From Thermohalobaculum sediminis (GTDB taxonomy: Bacteria; Pseudomonadota; Alphaproteobacteria; Rhodobacterales; Rhodobacteraceae), in NCBI RefSeq assembly GCF_023487995.1, contig NZ_JAMFKN010000001.1:620001-684000 (forward strand): DNA of 64,000 nt, read 5' to 3'. The notes below the pieces were generated by a model. That model was not told the DNA's origin, searched no databases, and saw only the letters and a list, made by a program, of their open reading frames with translations. Position numbers and translations under genes: made by a program. Shown here in pieces: positions 7,370 through 15,743 of the stretch; within the stretch, counting starts at the first letter, position 1; the number at the start of each line of letters is the position of its first letter.

Positions 7370-8412
7370 GGCTCGGGCTCTACCTCTCGCGGCAGGTCGG
7401 GCTCGCGGTCGCGGGGACGGGCGGGGTCCTGATGGTGCTCGCGCTGGGGCTCGACCTGCTGGACACGGCGACGGACCTGCTCGACCTCGGGGGCTTCGCC
7501 GCGCTCGCGCGCTACTCGGCGCTGCGGCTGCCGCTGATCGGCGTCACTGTGCTCCCGATCGCGGTGCTGACCGGCGGCGCGATCGCCTTCTTCGCGCTCG
7601 CCGCCCGCAGCGAACTGGTGGTGATGCGCGCGGCCGGCCTCAACACGCTGCGCCTGTTGCTGATGCTCGCGCCACTCTCGGTGCTGATCGGGATCGGCTA
7701 CGGTTTCCTGTCCGACGCCATTGCCGCGCGCGCCGAGCGGGCGCTGGTGCGCAGCTTCCCCGAACTCGTCGGCAACCCCACCGCCCGCCTCGTCTGGGCC
7801 CGCGCGCCGGACGAGATCGTGCGCATCGGCTCGGCCGAGGCCTCGGGCGGCGTGCTGTCCGACGTGTCGATCTTTGCGCTCGACGAGGGAGGCCTGATCC
7901 TCAGCCGCACCGATGCCGGGGGCGCCGTCTATCGCCGCGACGGCTGGGAGCTCACCGGCACGGTCACGGTCACCGGCATCGGTGCCGGGCACAGCGAGGC
8001 CGCCGGGCGGGTCTGGACCACCCGGCTCAGGCCCGCCGATGTCCGCACGCTGGCCGCGCGGCCCGAATTCGTCGGCGCCGACCGCGCGGCGCAGGTGCTG
8101 GCGGGCATCGCCTATGGCGCGCGCGGGGCGGCCTTCTACCAGACCCGCCTCTGGCGCGGCTGGATCGCCGCGGCGGTGCCCACGATCATGCTGCTGTTCG
8201 CGGCGGCGGCGGGCTTTGGCCTCACGCGCTCGGGCGGGCGGGGCTGGCTGGCCGCCGGAGGGGTCGCCACCGGCTTCCTGTTCATCGCGACCGACGGATT
8301 CCTGATCTCGCTGGGGGCGAGCGGGGCGATGGACCCGTTGCTCGCGGTGGTCAGCGCGCCCGCGCTGTTCGCGGGGCTGGGGCTCTGGTCCATCATCCTG
8401 CTCGAGGAATAG
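7366..8412 (+). CDS. LptF/LptG-family permease, second copy
   Basis: A 348-residue partner of the preceding permease, beginning at an ATGA overlap with its stop, so the two are likely co-translated and form a heterodimer. Hydrophobic segments lie at about residues 10-35, 55-80 and 95-120, then a soluble ~150-residue block, then three C-terminal membrane segments (from RGWIAAAVPTIMLL). This is the LptG layout. Neither an LptB-type ATPase nor LptC is encoded nearby, so the pair would borrow the housekeeping ATPase or use one encoded elsewhere. Confident for the family, inferential for the substrate. Confidence 0.85.
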   Translation: MRLGLYLSRQVGLAVAGTGGVLMVLALGLDLLDTATDLLDLGGFAALARYSALRLPLIGVTVLPIAVLTGGAIAFFALAARSELVVMRAAGLNTLRLLLMLAPLSVLIGIGYGFLSDAIAARAERALVRSFPELVGNPTARLVWARAPDEIVRIGSAEASGGVLSDVSIFALDEGGLILSRTDAGGAVYRRDGWELTGTVTVTGIGAGHSEAAGRVWTTRLRPADVRTLAARPEFVGADRAAQVLAGIAYGARGAAFYQTRLWRGWIAAAVPTIMLLFAAAAGFGLTRSGGRGWLAAGGVATGFLFIATDGFLISLGASGAMDPLLAVVSAPALFAGLGLWSIILLEE

Positions 8413-8479
8413 CGGCCTTGGCGCGGTGCGCGGCGGTCTGCTATCGCTGCGCAACACCGCAGCGAGAGCCCTCCCGGAC

Positions 8480-9616
8480 ATGCAAGCCGAGATCGAGATC
8501 CGCCCCGTCGCGACCCGCGCCGATCGCGAGGCGTTCATCCGCCTGCCGGGGCGGCTGATGGCGGGCGATCCGAACTGGGTCGAGCCCCTGCTCATCGAGC
8601 GCCGCCAGCACATCGACCCCGCGCGCAACCCCTTCTTCCGCCACGCCGAGGTGGCCCTGTGGCTGGCCCGCGAGGACGGCCGGCCGGTGGGCCGCATCAG
8701 CGCACAGCTCGACCGCCTCGCGCCCGCGGTCGAGGGGCGACGCGTCGGCTTCTGGGGGATGCCGGCGGCCCGCGACGCGGCGGTGCTGGCGCGCCTTCTC
8801 GCCACGGCCGAGGACTGGCTGCAGGCCCGCGGCGCGAGCCTCGGGCGCGGCCCCTTCTCGCTCTCGGTCAACGAGACCTCGGGCCTGCTGATCGAGGGCT
8901 TCGACACGCCGCCCTATCTGATGATGGCACATGACCCCGCCTGGATGGGCGCCGCGGTCGAGGCCTGCGGCTGGGCCAAGGGCCGCGACCTCGTGGCCTA
9001 CGAGATGGACGTCTCGCGCGGGCTGCCCGACCGGCCCCGCCGGATCGCCGAGCGCGCGCTGGCCGAAGGCGTTCGCCTGCGCCCGCTGGACCGGCGCCGC
9101 TTCGCCGACGAGATCCGCATGGTCACCGCCATCTTCAATGACGCCTGGGCCGGCAACTGGGGCTTCGTGCCGCTGACAGAGGCCGAGATCGACGCCATGG
9201 CAGCCGAGTTGAAGCCGATCCTGGACCCGGAACTCGTCCGCATCGCCGAGATCGGCGGGCAGGCCGCGGGCTTCATCGTGCTGCTGCCGAACATCAACGA
9301 GGCGATCCGCGACCTCGGTGGCCGGCTCCTCCCCTTCGGCTGGGCGAAGCTCCTGTGGCGGCTGAAGGTGCGCGGCCTGCGAACCGGCCGGGTGCCGCTG
9401 ATGGGCATCACCCGCGCAGCGGCGGGCACGGTGCTGGGCAAGGCGCTGCCGCTCCTCCTGATCTATTCGCTCGAGGAACGGGCGCGGGCACGTGGCATCG
9501 ACCGGCTGGAACTCTCGTGGCTGCTGGAGGACAACTGGCCGGTGCGCCGGCTGATCGAGTCGCTGGAAGGACGCCTGACCAAGACCTGGCGCGTCTACGA
9601 GAAGGTGCTGGCATGA
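8480..9616 (+). CDS. GNAT-fold N-acyltransferase, candidate bacterial ceramide synthase
   Basis: A 378-residue protein of the long GNAT-like family often auto-named dATP pyrophosphohydrolase or YghO-like. The N-terminal part (residues 1-180) contains PNWVEPL and the family-typical FSVNETSG-like block seen as LSVNETSGLL. The C-terminal GNAT part contains AAGFIVLLPN and an EERARARGIDRLELSW acyl-CoA-loop region. Bacterial ceramide synthase (bCerS), which N-acylates the sphingoid base, is a GNAT-family enzyme in Caulobacter. Given the serine palmitoyltransferase at the left edge, this is the best bCerS candidate in the window (inference). ATG 8480 gives a family-like start. The stop overlaps the next ATG by 4 bp. 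Confidence 0.7.
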   Translation: MQAEIEIRPVATRADREAFIRLPGRLMAGDPNWVEPLLIERRQHIDPARNPFFRHAEVALWLAREDGRPVGRISAQLDRLAPAVEGRRVGFWGMPAARDAAVLARLLATAEDWLQARGASLGRGPFSLSVNETSGLLIEGFDTPPYLMMAHDPAWMGAAVEACGWAKGRDLVAYEMDVSRGLPDRPRRIAERALAEGVRLRPLDRRRFADEIRMVTAIFNDAWAGNWGFVPLTEAEIDAMAAELKPILDPELVRIAEIGGQAAGFIVLLPNINEAIRDLGGRLLPFGWAKLLWRLKVRGLRTGRVPLMGITRAAAGTVLGKALPLLLIYSLEERARARGIDRLELSWLLEDNWPVRRLIESLEGRLTKTWRVYEKVLA

Positions 9617-10365
9617 GCTGGACCGCGCTTATCCTCGCGGGCTCGCGCGGGCCCGCCGACCCGGTGGCGCAGGCGGCGGGTGTCAGTCACAAGGCCTTCG
9701 CCGAGGTCGCCGGCCGCAGCATGATCGGGCGCGTGGCCGAGGCCCTGGCCGCCGCCGGGATAGGCCGCATCCTCGTCTCGATCGAGCCGGGCGCGCCCGC
9801 TCTCCCCGCGGGGCTCGAACGGCTCGACGCCGCGCCCTCACCCGCGCGCTCGGTCGGGGCGGCGCTGGCGGCGGCGCCGACGCCGCTTCTGGTCACCACC
9901 GCCGACCACCCGCTGCTCACGTCCGCGATGGTCGCCGACTTCCTCGCCGGTGCCGGGGCGGCGGGTGCCGATGTCTGCGCCGGCGTCGCGGTCCGCGCCG
10001 TGGTCGAGGCCGCGGGCAATCCCGCGCGCCGCACCTACCTGCGCTTTCGCGACGCCGAGGTCAGCGGCTGCAACCTGTTCGCGCTGAACACGCCCCGCGC
10101 CGCGCAGGCGGTGGCGTTCTGGAAGCGGCTGGAAGCCGAACGCAAGCGGCCATGGAAGATGGCGCTCGCCATCGGCCCGGCGACGCTTGCCGCCTATGCG
10201 GCGGGGTGGCTCACGATGGCGGGGGCGGCGCGGGCGCTGGGTCGGGCGGCGGGCTGCACCGCCGCGCTGGTCACGCTCGACCACGCCGAGGCGGCGCATG
10301 ACGTCGACAAGCCCGCCGACCTCGCCTTCGCCGAGGCGCGCCTGCGCGCCCACGCGGGCGGCTAG
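9613..10365 (+). CDS. MobA-like NTP transferase domain protein
   Basis: A 250-residue protein with the glycosyltransferase-A-like NTP-transferase fold: LILAGSRG at the N-terminus in place of LAGGxGxRxG, HKAFAEVAGRSMIGRV as the substrate-binding turn, TTADHPLL holding the metal-binding Asp, and a C-terminal HDVDKPADLAF typical of this group. Such enzymes transfer a nucleotidyl group to a phosphorylated sugar, polyol or cofactor. It is the last gene of the plus-strand lipid block (ATGA overlap with the GNAT gene), so a CDP-headgroup donor for the phosphatidyltransferase is a plausible product. Its TAG stop lies within CTAG, which also supplies the stop of the convergent gene. Confidence 0.75.
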   Translation: MSWTALILAGSRGPADPVAQAAGVSHKAFAEVAGRSMIGRVAEALAAAGIGRILVSIEPGAPALPAGLERLDAAPSPARSVGAALAAAPTPLLVTTADHPLLTSAMVADFLAGAGAAGADVCAGVAVRAVVEAAGNPARRTYLRFRDAEVSGCNLFALNTPRAAQAVAFWKRLEAERKRPWKMALAIGPATLAAYAAGWLTMAGAARALGRAAGCTAALVTLDHAEAAHDVDKPADLAFAEARLRAHAGG

Positions 10366-10832
10366 ATGCCGCTGCCGTCGTCCGGCTCGCAGCCGGGCAG
10401 GCTGCCCTCGGGCCGCGTCCAGGTCTCGGTCTTGCCCAGCAGCTTGATGCCCAGATAGGCGCGCACCTTCAGCGTGCCGTCGCCGTTCTCGTGCAGTTCG
10501 AGGTCGAAGCTCTTGCCGTCCTTGGGGTAGTAGAAGCTGCCCTCCTCCCATCCCCTGCCGTTCCGCTGGAGGCCGCTGATGACCTCGATGCCGCACCACG
10601 GCCGGTCGCGCAGCGCGGGGTCGGGGTTGTGCTCGTCGCGCTTCAGCGTGCCCTCGCTCCAGCGCGGCTTTTCGAGCCACACAATCTTGCCGCAGAGCTG
10701 CGCGCCGCAGCGGTAGAGCTCGACGCCGACCTGCTTCTTCCCGGTCAGCCAGACGCCCTCGACGCCCGCCGCGGGCGCGGTCCCGGCGCCGAGTGCGAGG
10801 GCAAGGGTGGCGATGGCGAAAAGGCGGGTCAT
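10362..10832 (-). CDS. DUF2147 secreted protein
   Basis: A 156-residue protein with a Sec signal peptide (MTRLFAIATLALALGAGTAPAA). The mature part starts GVEGVWLTGKKQ and continues with LYRCGAQLCGKIVWLE, the characteristic start and cysteine pair of DUF2147, a small beta-barrel domain of unknown function found in periplasmic proteins. Later HNPDPALRDRPWCGIEVI and WEEGSFYYPKDGK fit the same family. A GGGAGACAGGA ribosome site precedes ATG 10832. Divergently placed from the 5'-nucleotidase gene. No function can be assigned. Confidence 0.85.
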   Translation of the reverse strand: MTRLFAIATLALALGAGTAPAAGVEGVWLTGKKQVGVELYRCGAQLCGKIVWLEKPRWSEGTLKRDEHNPDPALRDRPWCGIEVISGLQRNGRGWEEGSFYYPKDGKSFDLELHENGDGTLKVRAYLGIKLLGKTETWTRPEGSLPGCEPDDGSGI

Positions 10833-10997
10833 GGTGTCCTGTCTCCCGTAGTGGCGCGGCCGGCGCACGGCGCAAAGCTGAGGGCGCTGCGGCTGCGGTT
10901 CAAGGGATGCAACGGTGCGGCGCCACGCCTCCGTCGCCGCTTGACGGCACCGCGGGGCCTTGCGACGCTCGGCCATCGTCATCCCGGAGGGGCCGCC

Positions 10998-12590
10998 ATG
11001 GCACGAACCGCACTCGCCGCCGCCGTCGCGCTGGCCGGCCTCGCCACGCCCGCGTTTGCCGACTACACGCTCACGATCCTGCACACCAATGACTTCCACA
11101 GCCGGATCGAGCCGATCAACAAGTACGACTCGGCCTGCGGCGAGAAGGACGCGGCCGAGGGAGCGTGTTTTGGCGGCTCGGCGCGGCTCGTGACCGCGAT
11201 CCGCGAGCGGCGCGCGGCGCTTCCCAACTCGATCCTCGTGGACGGCGGCGACCAGTTCCAGGGCTCGCTGTTCTACACCACCTACAAGGGCCGCGCGGCA
11301 GCCGAGCTGATGAACGCGCTGGGCTACGAGGCGATGACCGTGGGCAACCACGAGTTCGACGACGGCCCCGAGGTGCTGCGCGGCTTCATGGCGGCGGTCG
11401 AGTTCCCTGTCCTGCTGGCCAATGCCGATGTCGGTGCCGAGCCCGCGCTGGCCGATGTCCTGCGCCCCTCGGTGGTGATCGAGAAGGCGGGCCAGCGGAT
11501 TGGTCTGATCGGCCTCACGCCGGTCGAGACCGCCGAGCTCGCCTCGCCCGGCCCGAATGTCCGCTTCACCGACCCGATCCCGGCGCTCGAGGCCGAGGTG
11601 GCGCGCCTCACCGCCGACGGCATCGACAAGATCGTCGTGCTGAGCCATTCCGGCTACCGCCGCGACCTCGAGATCGCGGCCGCCGTGCCCGGTGTCGACG
11701 TGATCGTGGGCGGCCATTCCCACACGCTCCTGTCGAACGTCAGCGACAAGGCCGAGGGCCCCTACCCCACCTGGGTGGACGGCCCCGGCGGAGCCCGCGT
11801 GCCGATCGTTCAGGCCTATGCCTATGGCAAGTTTCTGGGTGAACTCACGGTCACCTGGGACGATGCGGGCCGCGTCACCGCCGCGTCGGGCGAGCCGATC
11901 CTGATGGACGGGCAAATCGCCGAGGACGGGCCGCTCAAGGCGCGCATCGCCGAGCTTGCCACGGCCTTCGACGAGATCCGCAACGAGGTCGTGGCCGAGG
12001 CCGCGGCGCCGATCGACGGCGAGCGCACCACCTGCCGCGCGGCCGAGTGCCAGATGGGCAATCTCGTGGCCGACGCGATGCTCGACCGGGTGAAGGGCCA
12101 GGGCATCCGCATCGCCATCGCCAATGGTGGCGGCCTGCGCGCCTCGATCGACGCGGGGCCCGTGACGATGGGCGAGATCCTGACCGTCCTGCCCTTCCAG
12201 AACACGCTTGCGACCTTCGCGCTCACCGGCGCCGACGTGATCGCCGCGCTCGAGAACGGCGTGAGCCAGGCCGAGCAGGGCGCGGGCCGCTTCCCTCAGG
12301 TTGCGGGCATCCGCTACACGTGGCGGCGATCGGCGCCGCCGGGTGCGCGCATCGTCGGCGTCGAGATCCGCGACGGCGACGGCTGGGTCCCGCTCGACCC
12401 TGCCGCGATCTATGGCGTCGTCTCGAACGACTATGTGCGGCGGGGCGGCGACGGCTATGCGGTCTTCGCCGAGCGTGCGATCGACGCCTACGATTTCGGC
12501 CCAGCGCTCGAGCAGGTGCTGGCCGACTACATGATCGCGGGCGGTGCCTACACGCCGGTGATCGAGGGGCGGATCACCGCGGTCGACTGA
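10998..12590 (+). CDS. Periplasmic 5'-nucleotidase / UshA-family metallophosphatase
   Basis: A 530-residue exported enzyme. Signal peptide about residues 1-20, ending in TPAFA. The N-terminal metallophosphatase domain has ILHTNDFHSRIEP (D-x-H), VDGGDQFQGS, TVGNHEFDDG, LSHSGYRRD and VGGHSHT. The C-terminal 5'-nucleotidase domain has NLVADAML, IANGGGLRASI and LTVLPFQNTL. These proteins release phosphate and nucleosides from periplasmic nucleotides, giving phosphate or purine salvage. GGAGGGG lies 6-12 nt before the ATG. It is followed by 422 bp without a confident gene. Substrate range cannot be read from the sequence. Confidence 0.93.
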   Translation: MARTALAAAVALAGLATPAFADYTLTILHTNDFHSRIEPINKYDSACGEKDAAEGACFGGSARLVTAIRERRAALPNSILVDGGDQFQGSLFYTTYKGRAAAELMNALGYEAMTVGNHEFDDGPEVLRGFMAAVEFPVLLANADVGAEPALADVLRPSVVIEKAGQRIGLIGLTPVETAELASPGPNVRFTDPIPALEAEVARLTADGIDKIVVLSHSGYRRDLEIAAAVPGVDVIVGGHSHTLLSNVSDKAEGPYPTWVDGPGGARVPIVQAYAYGKFLGELTVTWDDAGRVTAASGEPILMDGQIAEDGPLKARIAELATAFDEIRNEVVAEAAAPIDGERTTCRAAECQMGNLVADAMLDRVKGQGIRIAIANGGGLRASIDAGPVTMGEILTVLPFQNTLATFALTGADVIAALENGVSQAEQGAGRFPQVAGIRYTWRRSAPPGARIVGVEIRDGDGWVPLDPAAIYGVVSNDYVRRGGDGYAVFAERAIDAYDFGPALEQVLADYMIAGGAYTPVIEGRITAVD

Positions 12591-12642
12591 TCCGACCGCC
12601 GCCGCTCGGCGGGCGCCGCCGCGGGCGCCATCAGGCGCTGCG

Positions 12643-12667
12643 CCCCGGGCTTGACCCGGGGCCTCGC
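12643..12667. repeat. REP-like palindrome, TTGA-loop subtype
   Basis: CCCCGGGCTTGACCCGGGG followed by CCTCGC. Same build as the copies at 33999, 49366 and 60672: two GC arms around a short core, and a GGGGCCTCG tail on one side. Confidence 0.65.
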
Positions 12668-12760
12668 ATGCAGGGGCGTGACTTTGGCGAGGCTCCCGGC
12701 GAACCCCGGGGCCCATCGGCATGTTTCAAACCGCCTGCGTGCCTCGCCAGGCGCACGCGA

Positions 12761-12810
12761 CGCGCCCAGGGCAAGACGGGGGGAGTCCATTGCCGCGCGC
12801 CCAGGGCAAG
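12761..12810. repeat. 15-bp direct repeat pair
   Basis: CGCGCCCAGGGCAAG occurs at 12761-12775 and again at 12796-12810, 35 bp apart, in the gap behind the 5'-nucleotidase gene. No associated gene or recognisable site. Confidence 0.6.
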
Positions 12811-13012
12811 GCTGGGTGTCGCTCCCCGTGCGCTGCCCGCTCGCGGCGCGCAACGCCCCGGCGGGGGCGCCTAGGCTTGCCGCGCTCCGTCCCTCGAAAG
12901 CGTCCGCGGCGACGGCGGCCGCGCCTGCCCCACCGGCATGCCGGGCCGCGCCGCCGCCGCGGACGCCGAGACGGTCGCGGCGGAGCGAGCCACACGACAA
13001 AGGACCCCTGCC

Positions 13013-13315
13013 ATGACCGGACACCGCCACCCCGCCTTGCGCGCGCTCCGCCCCGCCCGTCTCGCCTGCGTTGCGGCGGCGCTCGCGCTCGGCGGCTGCG
13101 CCACGCTCGCCCCCACGCTGCAGACCGCGGCCGAGGGCGCGCGCGTCACCGCCATGACCGCAGCCGGCGGCGACGACCGCACGGCGGCCGCGCGCATCGC
13201 GCAGGGCATCGCCGCCGGTCAGGCCGCCGTCACCATCGGTTGCGCCATGATCGGCGACACGGCCGAGGTCGCCCTGTTCGAGGGCCTTCGCCGCTACTGC
13301 GCCTTCCGCCGCTGA
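13013..13315 (+). CDS. Small putative lipoprotein, unknown function
   Basis: A 100-residue protein with a lipoprotein signal: a basic N-terminus, a hydrophobic stretch ACVAAALALGG and a lipobox ending LGGC near residue 30. The mature part is Ala-rich and probably helical (TLQTAAEGARVTAMTAAGGDD), with a late GCAMIGDTAEVALFEGLRRYC segment holding two further cysteines. AAAGGA lies 9 nt before the ATG. It is convergent with the manganese permease operon, leaving only 10 bp between stops. I do not recognise the family. Confidence 0.65.
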   Translation: MTGHRHPALRALRPARLACVAAALALGGCATLAPTLQTAAEGARVTAMTAAGGDDRTAAARIAQGIAAGQAAVTIGCAMIGDTAEVALFEGLRRYCAFRR

Positions 13316-13325
13316 CGGGATGGCC

Positions 13326-14465
13326 CTACCCGCCGCCGCGCCGCCAGGGCTCGAGCAGCGCCTCCGCCGCGCGGCGGCCCTCGTCGGTCAGGCTCAGCGC
13401 CTCGCCCTCGCGCCGCACCAAGCCCGCGGCGACGCCTTCGCCCAGCACCGCGCGCGCCCGCGCCTCGCTCCAGTCGAGATGGAGCCGCAGCGCCGCAGCG
13501 ACGTTCTCCTCGCGCCGCTCAGCGCTGTCCTCATGTGTGGCCAGATGCACGACCAGCGCCCGGGTCGCGTTCTGGCGCGCCGCCCTCGCCCGGCGCATGA
13601 GCCCCGCCACCACCCCGTGGCGCGGCCCCGCCAGCACCGCGAGGCCCAGGCAGATCCCGGTCATCACCGCCATCATGCCCGAGATCGACACGTCCCAGCG
13701 CATCGCCAGCCAGTAGCCCGCGACGCTTGCGACGCCCGCGATGGTAATCCCGATCGGCACCATCCGCTCCAGCCGGTCGGTGAGCAGGTAGGCGGCCGCG
13801 GGCGGCATCACCACGAACGCGATGAACAGGATCGCCCCCACCGCGTCGAAGGCCGCCACCGCCGTGCCCGAGGTGAGGAACAGGAGCACGTAGAACAGCG
13901 CCCGCGGCGCCAGGCCCATCGCATGCGCCAGCACCGGGTCGAAGGTCGCGACCTTCAGCTCCTTCCAAAGCGCCACCACGAACACCGCGTTCACCGCCGC
14001 GACCGCCGCCATCCAGACCAGCGCCCGCGGCGCCGTCAGCCCCGCCACCTCGACCGTGTCAAGCCAGACGAAGCCGATCTCGCCCAACAGCACCGTGTGG
14101 GTGTCGATATGCACGTCCGAGGCATAGAGGTTCAGCAGCAAGACCCCCGCCGCGAACAGCGCCGGGAATACCAGCCCGATGGCCGCGTCGTTCTTCACCC
14201 GGCCGGTGGCGGCGACCAGCTCGACCAGCACCACCGTGAGCACCCCCGCGAGCGCCGCGCCCAGGATCTGCACCGGCCCCGAGATCGCGCCCGTCAGCAT
14301 CCAGACCGCGACGATGCCGAACACGATCGAATGGCTGATCGCGTCCGACAGCATCGCCGCGCGCCGAAGGATCAGAAACGGCCCCAGCAGAGCCGCGGCG
14401 GCGCCGACCAGGAACCCCGTCGCCATGATCGAGAAGGCCGGATCGTCCAGCAGCGCCTGCATCAT
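13326..14465 (-). CDS. mntD: Manganese/iron ABC transporter permease with C-terminal winged-helix-like tail
   Basis: A 379-residue permease of the ABC-3 (ZnuB/MntC/SitCD) family. About eight hydrophobic segments cover residues 1-285. Visible family features include AMLSDAISHSIVFGIV, LKVATFDPVLAHAMGL and FDAVGAILFIAFVVMPPAAA. The last ~90 residues (from RRARAARQNATRALVVHL to LSLTDEGRRAAEALL) are soluble and end like a winged-helix wing, as in metal permeases fused to DtxR-like tails. Start overlaps the upstream permease stop (ATGA). The assignment to manganese comes from the divergent mntR gene. Zinc or iron remain possible. Confidence 0.88.
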   Translation of the reverse strand: MMQALLDDPAFSIMATGFLVGAAAALLGPFLILRRAAMLSDAISHSIVFGIVAVWMLTGAISGPVQILGAALAGVLTVVLVELVAATGRVKNDAAIGLVFPALFAAGVLLLNLYASDVHIDTHTVLLGEIGFVWLDTVEVAGLTAPRALVWMAAVAAVNAVFVVALWKELKVATFDPVLAHAMGLAPRALFYVLLFLTSGTAVAAFDAVGAILFIAFVVMPPAAAYLLTDRLERMVPIGITIAGVASVAGYWLAMRWDVSISGMMAVMTGICLGLAVLAGPRHGVVAGLMRRARAARQNATRALVVHLATHEDSAERREENVAAALRLHLDWSEARARAVLGEGVAAGLVRREGEALSLTDEGRRAAEALLEPWRRGGG

Positions 14466-15739
14466 CGCGCGGCCCCCCGCGCGTCCGATCCGCCCTCGTC
14501 GGCACCCGGTCTCGCGTCCTTCGCGGCACCCGCGTCGCCGGGCATCTCCTGACCTCCGACCCCGCCTGTGCCTCGACCCGCGACTCGATCCTCGCCTGCA
14601 CCGCGATCCTCGCCGGCGCCTGGCCCCGCCATCAGCGCCTCGGCCTCGGCGCGGCCCTCGGCAGTGATCACCCAGTGCGCCCCCTCGCCCGGCATGTGGG
14701 CCGCGCGCCGCACCGCGCCCCGCGCCGCCAGCCGCGAAAGCGCGGGCGCGGTGCCGCTGCCGAAATAGGCGTCTAGCATCCCCTGCTCGGCGGGATAGTC
14801 GGGGTCGCCATGCTCGGCCGCCAGCGCTTGCATCGCGGCCAGAACCCGCCGCCCGCGCAGCGCGCGGCGCTCGGCCCGGCGCGTCATCCATTCCCACACC
14901 ACGCCTCGCCCCGGCGCCAGCAGGATCGAGACCAGCACCGCGAGCGATGCCGCCAGCACCACCAGCGGCCCGGTCGCGAGCCCACGGCCAAGGGCGCTGA
15001 TCACCGCCCCCGCGACGCCCGAGGCCATGCCGATGACCGCCGCCAGCACTACCATCGGCCCCAGCCGCGCCACCCATTGCCGTGCCGCGACCGCGGGCGC
15101 AACGATCATGGCGGCCATGAGCACGACGCCCACCATCTGAAGGCCGATCACCACCGCGACCGCGACCATCACCGTCAGCGCCGCCTCGAGCGCCACGACC
15201 GGCAGGCCCAGCGTGCGGGCGAAGACGGGGTCGAAGGTGACCAGCTTGAACTCCTTCCAGAACAGCCAGACCAAGCCCAGCGCCGCCGCCGCGAGGCCCG
15301 CCATCACCTGCACATCGCCCCGCAGCATCGCGGCCGCCTGCCCGAACAGGAAGGCCTCGAGCCCCGCCTGCCCCGCCCCGGCCCGGCGCTGGATCAGCGT
15401 CAGCAGCACGATGCCGGCCGCGAAGAAGAGGCTCAGCACCGCCCCCAGCGCCGCGTCGGTCTTGAGTCGGGTGAGCCGGGTCAGCAGCATGACGCTCAGC
15501 GCCGCAAGCGCGCCCGCGGCCAGCGCGCCCCCGAGGATCGCGCCCATGTCGCGGCTGCCCGCCCACAGGAAGCCCAGGCAGATCCCCGGCAGCGCCGCGT
15601 GGCTCAGCGTGTCGCCCATCAGCGACTGCTGGCGCAGAACGGCGAACGAGCCCAGCACGCCGGACACAACGCCCAGCACCGCAGCGCCCATCGCGACGGT
15701 CATCAGCGTGTGGTCGGAGAGGAGGGCGAGCGCGCTCAT
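14462..15739 (-). CDS. mntC: Manganese/iron ABC transporter permease with long C-terminal tail
   Basis: A 425-residue ABC-3 family permease. The membrane part (about residues 1-285) carries QQSLMGDTLSHAALPGI, FKLVTFDPVFARTLGL and MVGVVLMAAMIVAPAVAA. It is followed by ~140 residues of cytoplasmic sequence: MQALAAEHGDPDYPAEQGMLDAYF and WVITAEGRAEAEALM look like a winged-helix module, then a low-complexity Gly/Ala/Asp-rich end. With the second permease it forms the membrane channel of the manganese transporter. Four bases separate it from the ATPase gene. Typical family length is ~280-300, so the tail is a clear extension. Confidence 0.88.
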   Translation of the reverse strand: MSALALLSDHTLMTVAMGAAVLGVVSGVLGSFAVLRQQSLMGDTLSHAALPGICLGFLWAGSRDMGAILGGALAAGALAALSVMLLTRLTRLKTDAALGAVLSLFFAAGIVLLTLIQRRAGAGQAGLEAFLFGQAAAMLRGDVQVMAGLAAAALGLVWLFWKEFKLVTFDPVFARTLGLPVVALEAALTVMVAVAVVIGLQMVGVVLMAAMIVAPAVAARQWVARLGPMVVLAAVIGMASGVAGAVISALGRGLATGPLVVLAASLAVLVSILLAPGRGVVWEWMTRRAERRALRGRRVLAAMQALAAEHGDPDYPAEQGMLDAYFGSGTAPALSRLAARGAVRRAAHMPGEGAHWVITAEGRAEAEALMAGPGAGEDRGAGEDRVAGRGTGGVGGQEMPGDAGAAKDARPGADEGGSDARGAAR

Positions 15740-15743
15740 CGCC

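Larger units (their letters stand above)
12591..13012. other. Intergenic region with REP-type palindrome and 15-bp direct repeats
   Basis: No gene is supported here. The segment holds one copy of the dispersed palindrome (12643-12667), a 15-bp direct repeat CGCGCCCAGGGCAAG at 12761-12775 and 12796-12810, and the leader of the small lipoprotein gene with an AAAGGA ribosome site. Open frames here are GC-rich artefacts of arginine, alanine and proline codons. Confidence 0.6.

Noticed and set aside
8426-8479. Longer start for the GNAT-type gene (ATG-like start at 8426)
   Set aside because: The extra 18 residues do not look conserved, and ATG 8480 gives a family-like N-terminus.
10362-12722. Apparent 786-residue minus-strand protein ending in DUF2147
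   Set aside because: Only the last 156 residues form a signal peptide plus DUF2147. The rest is antisense to the 5'-nucleotidase.
13326-15566. Possible single fused double permease
   Set aside because: The long frame before ATG 14465 is out of frame with the real upstream permease; the two genes overlap by 4 bp and are separate.
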